64,000 nt of DNA, taken from the NCBI GenBank assembly GCA_003388555.1, contig QQVD01000006.1, positions 124,001-188,000 of the forward strand. Direction: 5' to 3'. This DNA is from Acidobacteriota bacterium. Its GTDB lineage: Bacteria; Acidobacteriota; Thermoanaerobaculia; Multivoradales; Multivoraceae. Positions 24,473 through 32,310 of this stretch are shown here, piece after piece. Position 1 is the stretch's first letter; every line of letters begins with the position of its first letter. The notes beneath the pieces were generated by a model, which saw only the letters and a program-made list of their open reading frames with translations, did no database searches and had not been told where the DNA came from. Position numbers and translations under genes: made by a program.

Positions 24473-25660
24473 ATGACCGACGACAGACACCACCCTGCCC
24501 CACTCTCCCGCGCGCCGCGCAGGCCGCGCCTGGCGCGGCAGGCGATCTCGCTGCTCTCGCTGCTCGTCGCCAGCTTCGCGGTGGCTCCGCTGGGTGCCTC
24601 CGACTGCCCCACCGAGGCGGGGCGCTCGATCCGCTTCCTGATCGGCAGCTGGAGCGTGCTCGACGCCTCCGGCGCCGAGGTCGGCCGCACCACGATCGAG
24701 CCCGCGGCCGGCGGCTGCGCCCTCCAGGAGCGGTGGCGGGCGGGCTCGGTGTCGGGCGCTGGCCTGATGGTCTTCGATCCCGGCGACACCGTCTGGCTGC
24801 AGCTCGGCGGCAGCAGCGACGGTCGCACCACCAGCTACCGGGGCGAGGTCGAGCAGGGAACCCTCCAGCTCGAAGGCGACCATTCGCTGCCCGACGGCTC
24901 TCAGCTGTCGGCCCGCGCGCTCTTCACGCCGCAGGCCGACGGGACCGTGCGCCACACTCTCGAGCTGAGTCGCGACGGCGGTGCGGTGCCCGGGTTCGAG
25001 GGGCTCTACGTGCCGGTCGGAACCCCGGGCCGCGACCGCCCGCCGACCACCGCGTCGGCGAGCGCGCCGGCCGCCCCCTCGGCGGCGCCGCCGGACGACG
25101 CGGCCCCGGCCTCGGCATCCTCCGACCCTGGGGTGCGAGCGACCAGCCGCACCCGCTCCTCGGCCGAGATCGCTCCTGCGGCCCCGGTCCGGGTCGAGCC
25201 GCTGAGCGCCGAAGCCGAGCTCGAGGACCGCGAGGTGGTCGAGATGGCCTCGCCGATGGTGCTGCGGGTGCCCCTCGGCCCGGTCGAGAAGCTGCCCGAG
25301 GGCTACGCCTGGAGCTCGCGCGAGGTGAGCCGTTACGTGGTCGAGCAGGTCTCGATCTCGCTGCTGCGCGCCTCGCTGAAGCGTCAGCGCGGCCGGGTGC
25401 GGCTGACCGTCGACCTCGACCTCATCGGACGCGCCTTCCGCCAGGTGGTCGATCTCCAGGTAGCGCTACGAGACGCCGACGGTGAGGTGGTGTCGACCGC
25501 AGAGGTCTCCGGCGAGGCGGTCGGGCGCAGCCTGCCTGCCCAGTCGCAGGACGGTTCGGTGCGCAAGTCGCTCCAGCTGGAGATCGACACCGAGGCGTTC
25601 CAGGCGGCGCTCGAGGCGGCCAGCCGACCCGAGCTCGAGATCCAGGTCGACGTACGTTGA
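24473..25660 (+). CDS. Exported protein of unknown function
   Basis: A 395-residue protein. A basic N-terminus and a hydrophobic segment (residues 24-43) ending in LGASDC predict export, possibly with the Cys in the mature chain. Residues about 45-185 form a beta-rich unit beginning SIRFLIGSWSVLDASG and containing LMVFDPGDTVWLQ, which resembles DUF1579/lipocalin-like 'GxW' proteins. A Pro/Ala/Ser-rich linker follows (about 190-255), then a C-terminal module around KLPEGYAWSSREVSRYV and LKRQRGRVRLTVDLDLIG. It does not match a family I know. The stop overlaps a possible TTG start of ilvA (TTGA). Cell location: periplasm or outer surface. Confidence 0.6.
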   Translation: MTDDRHHPAPLSRAPRRPRLARQAISLLSLLVASFAVAPLGASDCPTEAGRSIRFLIGSWSVLDASGAEVGRTTIEPAAGGCALQERWRAGSVSGAGLMVFDPGDTVWLQLGGSSDGRTTSYRGEVEQGTLQLEGDHSLPDGSQLSARALFTPQADGTVRHTLELSRDGGAVPGFEGLYVPVGTPGRDRPPTTASASAPAAPSAAPPDDAAPASASSDPGVRATSRTRSSAEIAPAAPVRVEPLSAEAELEDREVVEMASPMVLRVPLGPVEKLPEGYAWSSREVSRYVVEQVSISLLRASLKRQRGRVRLTVDLDLIGRAFRQVVDLQVALRDADGEVVSTAEVSGEAVGRSLPAQSQDGSVRKSLQLEIDTEAFQAALEAASRPELEIQVDVR

Positions 25661-25680
25661 GGGACTCCTCGCCGAGCGCG

Positions 25681-27300
25681 ATGCTGCAGCGCATCCTGCG
25701 CGCCCGCGTCTACGACCTCGCGGTGCGCACCGAGCTGCAGCGCGCCGAGGGCCTCAGCCAACGCTTCGCCCGACCGATCCACCTCAAGCGTGAGGACCAG
25801 CAACCGGTCTTCTCCTTCAAGCTGCGCGGCGCCTTCCACCGCATGCAGCAGCTCGACGAGGCCGAACGCAGGGCAGGCGTGATCTGCTCCTCGGCCGGCA
25901 ACCACGCGCAGGGAGTCGCCCTCGCCGCCGGCCGCCTCGGTCTGCGCGCGGTCGTGGTGATGCCGAGCACCACGCCGGAGATCAAGGTCGATGCGGTACG
26001 TGCCCTCGGCGGCGAAGTGGTGCTGCACGGCTCGACCTACGACGACGCCCAGGGCGAGGCGAGGCGCCTGCAGCAGGAGCAGGGACTCGTCTTCGTGCAC
26101 CCATTCGACGACCTCGACGTGATCGCCGGGCAGGGCACCATCGCCGTCGAGATCGCGGCCCAGCTCTCGGTGCCCGCCGAGAAGGTCTTCGTGCCGATCG
26201 GCGGCGGAGGTCTGATCGCAGGGATCGCCTCGTACCTGGCAGCGGTCTACCCGGAGACCGAGGTCGTCGGCGTCGAGCCGGAGGACGCCGCGAGCATGAC
26301 CGCGGCGCTGCGTGCCGGCCAGCCGGTCACCCTCGACTCGGTGGGCATCTTCGCCGACGGCGTGGCGGTGCGACGGGTCGGCGACATCACCTTCTCGATC
26401 TGCCGCGACCTCGGCCTGCGCACCGTGCTGGTGAGCACCGACGAGATCTGCGCCGCGATCCAGGACATCTACGAGGAGACGCGGACCCTGGTGGAGCCGG
26501 CCGGCGCCCTCGCACTCGCCGGCCTCAAGCGCGAGATCGCCGACGTGCGGCGGGCGCGGCCCGAGCCGGGCGGCGAGGCGGACGATCAAGCGGAGGCGTC
26601 GCCGAGGCCGTGGGTGGCGGTGAACTGCGGCGCCAACGTCAACTTCGACCGGCTGCGCCACATCGCCGAGCGCGCCGCCCTCGGCGAGCAGCGCGAGATC
26701 CTTCTCGGGGTGCAGATCCCGGAGCGCCCGGGCAGCTTCCGGACCTTCTGCCGCGCCATCGGCGAGCGACACGTGACCGAGTTCAACTACCGCATGAGCC
26801 ATCCCGAGACGGCACGGATCTTCGTCGGCCTCGAGCTGCACGCCGCGGCGCGCCTGCCCGAAGGCGCCGAGCGCGACGCCCGGCGGCTCGCCGAGCGGCG
26901 CGCCATCGTCGAGGCGCTCGAAGGCCAGGGCTACCGGGTGCAAGATCTCTCCGACAACGAGATGGCCAAGCTGCACCTGCGCCACCTGATCGGTGGACCG
27001 GCGCCGGGCATCGCGCACGAGCGGCTGCTGCGCTTCGAGTTTCCCGAACGCCGCGGCGCGCTGCTCCAGTTCCTCGAGGCGATCGGCAGCCGCTGGAACA
27101 TCTCGCTCTTTCACTACCGCAACCACGGCTCCGACTACGGCCGGGTGCTGTGCGGCGTGCAGGTGCCGCCGGACACCGGCGACGCCCTGCGCCGCCACCT
27201 CGACTCGCTCGGCTACGCCTGGAGCGACGAGAGCGACAATCCGGCCTACGCGCTCTTCCTCGCTGCTGACCTCGGTGCACCCAGCGTGCCGACGCGCTGA
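25681..27300 (+). CDS. ilvA: Threonine ammonia-lyase, biosynthetic type
   Basis: A 539-residue PLP enzyme that deaminates threonine to 2-oxobutyrate, the first step of isoleucine synthesis. The PLP lysine is Lys47 in SFKLRGAF; the phosphate-binding loop is SAGNHAQG, and the glycine-rich loop is IGGGGLIAGIA. The C-terminal third has two ACT-like regulatory units (REILLGVQIPERPGSF and RLLRFEFPERRGALLQFLEA), which normally bind isoleucine and valine, so feedback control is expected. ATG at 25681 is preferred; TTG at 25657, overlapping the previous stop as TTGA, would add eight residues. Overall length is like E. coli IlvA (514) plus a 22-residue insertion before the regulatory part. Confidence 0.92.
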   Translation: MLQRILRARVYDLAVRTELQRAEGLSQRFARPIHLKREDQQPVFSFKLRGAFHRMQQLDEAERRAGVICSSAGNHAQGVALAAGRLGLRAVVVMPSTTPEIKVDAVRALGGEVVLHGSTYDDAQGEARRLQQEQGLVFVHPFDDLDVIAGQGTIAVEIAAQLSVPAEKVFVPIGGGGLIAGIASYLAAVYPETEVVGVEPEDAASMTAALRAGQPVTLDSVGIFADGVAVRRVGDITFSICRDLGLRTVLVSTDEICAAIQDIYEETRTLVEPAGALALAGLKREIADVRRARPEPGGEADDQAEASPRPWVAVNCGANVNFDRLRHIAERAALGEQREILLGVQIPERPGSFRTFCRAIGERHVTEFNYRMSHPETARIFVGLELHAAARLPEGAERDARRLAERRAIVEALEGQGYRVQDLSDNEMAKLHLRHLIGGPAPGIAHERLLRFEFPERRGALLQFLEAIGSRWNISLFHYRNHGSDYGRVLCGVQVPPDTGDALRRHLDSLGYAWSDESDNPAYALFLAADLGAPSVPTR

Positions 27301-27330
27301 GCACGTCGCGCCGGGCGGCCGGCGCCGCGT

Positions 27331-29502
27331 TCACCCCTCGTCGAGGAACACTCCCTCCGCTCTCAGCTTGCGGCGCTGCGCCTCGCTCAGGCGCTCGGAG
27401 TCGAGCTCGAGGACCGTCTCGGTCAGCAGCCTGGCGCTGGATCCGAGCGCCGCGAGGGCCCGCGCCGCGGCCTCGGGCCCGGTGCAGCGCAGCACGGTGA
27501 TGCGCTGCGGCTTCACCCAGTGCACCGCTTCACACCAGGCCCTCACCTGCTGCACGACGTTGCCGGGCAGCGGCTGGGAAGAAAGGCGATTGAGCCGATC
27601 GATCAGCTCGTCGGCGCTCAGACCGACGCTCGCCGCGCGCTGGATCGAGGCCCGGGTGATCTCGAACAGCGTGCCCACAGCATCGCCCCGCCGCTGCGCC
27701 GGCGTCGACTCGGCGAGCTCCGCGAAGTCGCTGCTCGCCTGATCGGAAGGCCCCAGGAAGACGACCTCGAAGTTGGGCTGCACGACCGCCCGCCCCGCGC
27801 TCGCCGCAGCGGGCAACCGCACCTCGTCGCTGAGTCCCAGCAGGAAGGCGGCAGGAGGACAGAGTCGGAAGCAGATGCGCTGGCCGGAGAGGCCCAGCTC
27901 GGCGCCTCCGAGCGCCAGCAGCCGCTCGAAGAAGAAGGCCGCGAGCACCAGGAACCACATCCGCTGCACCTCGGCCTCGCCGAGCCAGCTCAGCCTCTCG
28001 GGGCTGAGCTGCTCCTCGATCGGGTTGAGCGCCGCCTTCTGCTGCAGGAAGAGCTCGAGGTCGACCCAGCGGCCGCCGCCAGCGCCACCGTCCGCGTCCG
28101 CGGCATCGCTCGCGACGGCGGCACCGGCGACCGACGACCCGGCGGCGCCCTCGAGCTGGCGGTAGGCGTCGAGGGTCGGGGTGGCGAAGTCGATGTTCCA
28201 CAGGTAGTAGTGCGACGGCCGGTGCGGCAGCAACCTGGTCAGCTGCGCCAGCTCGTCGAGAGACTCGTCGTCGCCGCGCTCGTCTTCGGCCTCCTGTCGC
28301 CCGTCGTCTCCGCCATCGGCCCGGAACTGCTCGAGCAGCGCCCGCAGCCTCTCCTCGACCGGCAGAGAAAGCCAGTCGCGCGCCGCCGCGCTCGGCACCA
28401 GCCGCAGATCGCGTCCCGCCTCGCCGACGGCGGCGGCGTAGCCGAGGCCGAGCGCGGTCCCCACCGCGCGGCCGACGCGAGATGCGTCGTCGGTGGCCAG
28501 CTGCAGCTCGCGGCACCAGGCGGGGAAGGGCGCCAGGCGCTCGGAGATCGCCTTCTCGGCCTTGACGAAGAGCTCGCGGCGGTTCGCCTTGACGCGTGGC
28601 GGATCGTTGGCGCACTCGGTGAGCAGAGCCACCAGGTCGTCCATCAGCTGCGGCCGCCACCAGCGCTCCTGCGGCGCTGCCGCCACCTCGATGTCGACCT
28701 CCTCGGCCGAGCGACGGCGACGGATCACCGTGGCGGCGCGGGGCCAGATGCCGAGGAAGGGTCGCAGCTCGTCGTCGAGTCCGATCAGCACCAGCGCCTC
28801 GCGAAGGACGAAGTGCAGCGCGTCGGCGAAGCGCCAGCGCCCCACCGAGCGCCGCGAGCCTCCAGCGTCCTGGCTCGCCGCTTCCAGCGGCGGTTCGAAC
28901 GGGGCCTCGACGAAGGTCTCGTAGGCGTCGCCGAGCGCCCACGGCGAGCCCTGCTCGAGCAGGATGCGGATCAGGCGGTCGGCGACCTCGAGGGTCTCCG
29001 CATCGACCCGCTCGTAGCGCTCACGCCGCGCCCCGGCGAGAGCGCCCGGCCGATCGCGGTGCAGGAAGGCGAGAACCCACGCCGAGCCGGCGATGCGCGA
29101 GACGATGTGCAGACGCCCCTCCGCCCGGAGATTGCCGAGACGCTCGAGGTCCTCCTGGGTGCAGTGTTCGACCAGGTAGTTGTCGAGCGCCTGCGTCGAC
29201 GCGGCGCGACGCGCCGCTCCGGCCTGGGCCGCCGCGCCGTGCAGCACCGGGGCGCGGAACATCGCCCGCAGCGCCACCACCACCGGCTCGACCGAGGGAT
29301 CGATCTCGAGCCGCGATGCCTCGACCTCCCGGCACCAACCACCCGCCAGAAGGACCTCCACGGTGTCGGGATCGAGGGCCCGCCGCTCGATGCCGCCACG
29401 CGGCCACGCCGCGAGCAGCGCCGCCTGCGACTCGAAGTCGAGCCGCTGCCAGGCGGACAGCAGGTCGAGCGCCTCGAACCAGTCGAGATCGAGGGTCCTC
29501 AT
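27331..29502 (-). CDS. Helicase-associated protein with XPB/Ssl2-like C-terminal domain
   Basis: A 723-residue protein. No helicase core (no Walker A/B) is visible. The C-terminal domain (about residues 545-660) has VVQPNFEVVFLGP followed by LFEITRASIQRAASVGLSADELIDRLNRL, the signature of the helicase-associated 'XPB/Ssl2' C-terminal domain found in bacterial proteins next to XPB-like helicases. The N-terminal part is helical. In actinobacteria such a protein is coupled to an XPB helicase gene; none is adjacent here. Role in DNA repair or binding is thus inference. ATG at 29502 begins with LDLDWFEALDLLSAWQ. Confidence 0.65.
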   Translation of the reverse strand: MRTLDLDWFEALDLLSAWQRLDFESQAALLAAWPRGGIERRALDPDTVEVLLAGGWCREVEASRLEIDPSVEPVVVALRAMFRAPVLHGAAAQAGAARRAASTQALDNYLVEHCTQEDLERLGNLRAEGRLHIVSRIAGSAWVLAFLHRDRPGALAGARRERYERVDAETLEVADRLIRILLEQGSPWALGDAYETFVEAPFEPPLEAASQDAGGSRRSVGRWRFADALHFVLREALVLIGLDDELRPFLGIWPRAATVIRRRRSAEEVDIEVAAAPQERWWRPQLMDDLVALLTECANDPPRVKANRRELFVKAEKAISERLAPFPAWCRELQLATDDASRVGRAVGTALGLGYAAAVGEAGRDLRLVPSAAARDWLSLPVEERLRALLEQFRADGGDDGRQEAEDERGDDESLDELAQLTRLLPHRPSHYYLWNIDFATPTLDAYRQLEGAAGSSVAGAAVASDAADADGGAGGGRWVDLELFLQQKAALNPIEEQLSPERLSWLGEAEVQRMWFLVLAAFFFERLLALGGAELGLSGQRICFRLCPPAAFLLGLSDEVRLPAAASAGRAVVQPNFEVVFLGPSDQASSDFAELAESTPAQRRGDAVGTLFEITRASIQRAASVGLSADELIDRLNRLSSQPLPGNVVQQVRAWCEAVHWVKPQRITVLRCTGPEAAARALAALGSSARLLTETVLELDSERLSEAQRRKLRAEGVFLDEG

Positions 29503-29545
29503 CGCGGCGGATGCGCGCTCGTGGCGCCTGTCTGGCCCTGCGCGA

Positions 29546-29854
29546 TCAGAGGTCGGTCACTTCGGCGACGCGGTAGCGCTTGATGGCGCGCGAGCGGATG
29601 TCGAGGCCACCGATCCGCCCCAGGAAGCGCTCCATGTGGGGTGTCGCGAAGTGCTCCTTCAGGGCCTCGTCCGAGAGCCACTCCTCGAACACCCGGAAGC
29701 GCCCCGTCTCGCCCACCGGTTCGAGGTCGCGGAAGAACTCGTAGCTGACGCAGCCTGCCTCGAGGCGGCTCGCCTCGGCCATCTCCTGCGCCGCCGCGAT
29801 CGCCTCTTCGATGTCCGATGCTGCCACCTCGAAGGTCCCGGAAACCACGATCAT
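29546..29854 (-). CDS. Antibiotic biosynthesis monooxygenase (ABM) domain protein
   Basis: A 102-residue single-domain ABM/YgiN-like ferredoxin-fold dimer. The family includes heme-degrading and quinol monooxygenases. Signatures: MIVVSGTFEV, GCVSYEFFRDLE, RFRVFEEWLSDEALKEHFATPHM. The ATG at 29854 is preceded by GGAG at good spacing, so it is favoured over an upstream ATG at 29890 in the same frame. The role could be quinol oxidation or small-molecule detoxification. Lies between the XPB-like gene and the leftward LLM oxidoreductase. Confidence 0.85.
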   Translation of the reverse strand: MIVVSGTFEVAASDIEEAIAAAQEMAEASRLEAGCVSYEFFRDLEPVGETGRFRVFEEWLSDEALKEHFATPHMERFLGRIGGLDIRSRAIKRYRVAEVTDL

Positions 29855-29974
29855 CTCGCTCTCCTCTCGTTCTCGCATCAGAAGGCGCACCGCCGATCCG
29901 CCTGTCGCGACTCGGACAGCCGGTACGGCAGCCGGCCGCGCGCGGCGACGCGATGGGGCGGCGTGCCCGCCCGG

Positions 29975-30877
29975 TCACTCGAACGCCGCGAAGACCTCCT
30001 CGAAGGCGGTCATCTGGTTGCCGCGCGCAGAGGACGGCACCAGGATGGGGGTCTTCACCCCGGCATCCATCCACGCTTCGACCTGCTCGCGCACGAACGG
30101 CGCCGGCCCCGACAGGGTGCACTCGTTGAGCCAACGGTCCGACATCGCGGCACGCACCTCGTCCTGGTTGCTGCGCTCGAGGGCGCGCTCGGCGCGGTCC
30201 ATCTCCTCGCCGAACCCCGCCTCGCGCCAGTAGTTGCGGTAGTTCGGCAGCGCCACGTAGCCGCTCAGCGTCTTGCGGTGCACCGCCCGCGCCGCCGCGA
30301 CGTCGTCGGCGATCACCGTGGGGATCATGTTGCCGACGAAGAAGCCCTTCTCGGCGTCGCGGCCACCGAGCTGGGACAACGAGTGGCGCATGTGGCAGCG
30401 CGCCGCGTTGGCCCAGACCACGCCGTCGGCGATCTCCCCCGCCAGCCGCGTCATCCCGTCGCGGAGCGCGGCGAGGGTGAGCGGCGGCAGCTCGCTCACC
30501 GGGCTCGAGCGGAGGTCGGCGCAGAACCTGCGGGTGTCCTCGAGCGGCCTGCCCGGCTCGATCCCGAGCCGGCGGTGCACGGGCGCGTGCGAGACGCCGA
30601 CGCCGAAGCGGAACCGCCCACCACTGACCTCGTGCAGGTAGGCGACGTTCTGGGCGAAGTCGACCGGGAGGCGGGTGTAGATCGGGGTGATCGAGGTGCC
30701 GAAGGGGATCGTCTCGGTGGCGTGCGCCAGGCTCAGGCAGAGCGCCAGGCCGTCGCCGAAGCTCGGACAGTAGATGCCCGAGAAGCCGCGGCGCTCGATC
30801 TCGCGAGCCAGCTCCAGCGTGGCGATCCGGCGCCCCGGCACGGCGGCGAGGGAGAGGGCTGGCATCCTAGCGGTCAT
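29975..30877 (-). CDS. LLM class flavin-dependent oxidoreductase
   Basis: A 300-residue luciferase-like monooxygenase fold protein (TIM barrel, FMN or F420). Signature parts: RIATLELAREIERRGFSGIYCP, IPFGTSITPIYTRLPVDFAQ and GRFRFGVGVSHAPVH. Cofactor preference cannot be read. ATG at 30877 is preceded by AGGAG (11 nt away) and was chosen; ATG at 30865 is possible. It is divergently arranged with another LLM enzyme across a 292-bp region. Confidence 0.85.
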   Translation of the reverse strand: MTARMPALSLAAVPGRRIATLELAREIERRGFSGIYCPSFGDGLALCLSLAHATETIPFGTSITPIYTRLPVDFAQNVAYLHEVSGGRFRFGVGVSHAPVHRRLGIEPGRPLEDTRRFCADLRSSPVSELPPLTLAALRDGMTRLAGEIADGVVWANAARCHMRHSLSQLGGRDAEKGFFVGNMIPTVIADDVAAARAVHRKTLSGYVALPNYRNYWREAGFGEEMDRAERALERSNQDEVRAAMSDRWLNECTLSGPAPFVREQVEAWMDAGVKTPILVPSSARGNQMTAFEEVFAAFE

Positions 30878-31169
30878 CTTCGCTCTGCTCCTGGTCGATC
30901 CGGCAGCCGGCCGTGGTCTGCCGTGGCGCCGTGCGCCGTGCCCGGCGGGCGCCAGGCAAGCCGGGCGGGATCCCGCGGGCGGCTCCCGACAGGGGCCACA
31001 CGAGTCCCGGGTCGGCTATCCTGAGCCGGCATTCTGGCATGCCGCTGCAGGCGGCGATCCCAGCGACGGTCGGCTCCGTGGCCGACGCGCGTCCGCCGCG
31101 ATGGAGCGGCGCCACTCGAGCCCTCCACGGACTCTCCGGTGACCCTGCGACGATCCTGAGACGACTCCG

Positions 31170-32207
31170 ATGACCCTCCAACTCGGCCTCGCACTCGGCT
31201 ACTGGGGCGCGCAGCCTCCGCCGGCCGCCCAGCTCGTCGAGCTCGCCCGCAGCGCCGAGCAGCTCGGCTACGACTCCGTCTTCAGCGCCGAGGCCTGGGG
31301 CTCCGACGCGTTCACGCCGCTGGCCTGGATCGGCGCCCACACCTCGCGCATCCGCCTCGGCACCGGCATCGTGCAGATCTCGGCGCGCACTCCGGCCTCC
31401 ACCGCCATGCACGCGCTCACCCTCGATCATATCAGCGGCGGCCGGGTCATCCTCGGCCTCGGCGTCTCGGGGCCGCAGGTCGTCGAGGGATGGTACGGGA
31501 GACCCTTCGCCAAGCCGCTGTCGCGCACCCGGGAGTACATAGACATCGTGCGGCAGATCCTCGCCCGCGAGCAGCCGGTGAGCTGCGACGGCGAGCACTA
31601 CCCCCTGCCCTACCGCGGCCCCGGCTCCTGGGGCCTGGGCAAACCGCTGCGCTCGATCACCCACCCGCTGCGCTCCGATCTGCCCATCTTCCTGGGCGCC
31701 GAAGGGCCCAAGAACGTCGCGCTGGCGGCGGAGATCTGCGACGGCTGGCTGCCGCTCTACTACTCCGCCTTCGACGAGTCGGTCTACGCCGACTCGCTGC
31801 GCGGCAGGCGGCCGGACTTCGAGATCGTCTACCCGACGACGCTCACTGAGACCCGGAGCGACGACGAGGCGGAGCTGGCCAAGGCCCTCGCCCCGATCAA
31901 GCAGCGTCTCGCCTTCTACGTCGGCGGCATGGGCGCGGCGAAGCGCAACTTCCACCGCGAGCTGATGGCCAGGATGGGCTACGAGCAGGAGTCGCTGCGG
32001 ATCCAGGAGCGATTCCTGGAGGGAGATCGCGCCGGCGCCGTCGCGGCGGTTCCCGACCGCTTCGCCGACGACCTGTCGCTGGTGGGCACCGCCTCGCGCA
32101 TCCGCGAGCGCCTGCAGGCCTGGCGCGCCAGCAAGGTGACCCAGCTGCTGATCGGCGCCGGCAGCGCGGGTGAGCTGCGCCGAAACGCCGAGCTGGTCCT
32201 CGGCTGA
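31170..32207 (+). CDS. LLM class F420-dependent oxidoreductase-like
   Basis: A 345-residue TIM-barrel oxidoreductase of the mycobacterial F420-dependent type (family resemblance: LALGYWGAQPP, GYDSVFSAEAWGSDAFTPLAW, TSRIRLGTGIVQISARTPA, HISGGRVILGLGVSGPQVVEGWYG). Such proteins usually use cofactor F420; whether this organism makes F420 is not shown here. The C-terminal helical bundle is intact. The substrate is unknown. Divergent from the shorter LLM gene; convergent with the giant SdrD-type gene 103 bp downstream. Confidence 0.85.
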   Translation: MTLQLGLALGYWGAQPPPAAQLVELARSAEQLGYDSVFSAEAWGSDAFTPLAWIGAHTSRIRLGTGIVQISARTPASTAMHALTLDHISGGRVILGLGVSGPQVVEGWYGRPFAKPLSRTREYIDIVRQILAREQPVSCDGEHYPLPYRGPGSWGLGKPLRSITHPLRSDLPIFLGAEGPKNVALAAEICDGWLPLYYSAFDESVYADSLRGRRPDFEIVYPTTLTETRSDDEAELAKALAPIKQRLAFYVGGMGAAKRNFHRELMARMGYEQESLRIQERFLEGDRAGAVAAVPDRFADDLSLVGTASRIRERLQAWRASKVTQLLIGAGSAGELRRNAELVLG

Positions 32208-32310
32208 GGACGGCCGCCGCCTGCTCGCGATCGCCCCTCGGGCCGCGGCCCGACGAGGGCGGAGGGCGCGGGACGCCGCCTGGCACAGGGGGCCGGGCGG
32301 CGAGTCTCGT

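Noticed and set aside
30913-31173. 86-codon frame before the F420-type LLM gene
   Set aside because: It ends inside the next gene's start, has no ribosome-binding site, and reads as random basic sequence.
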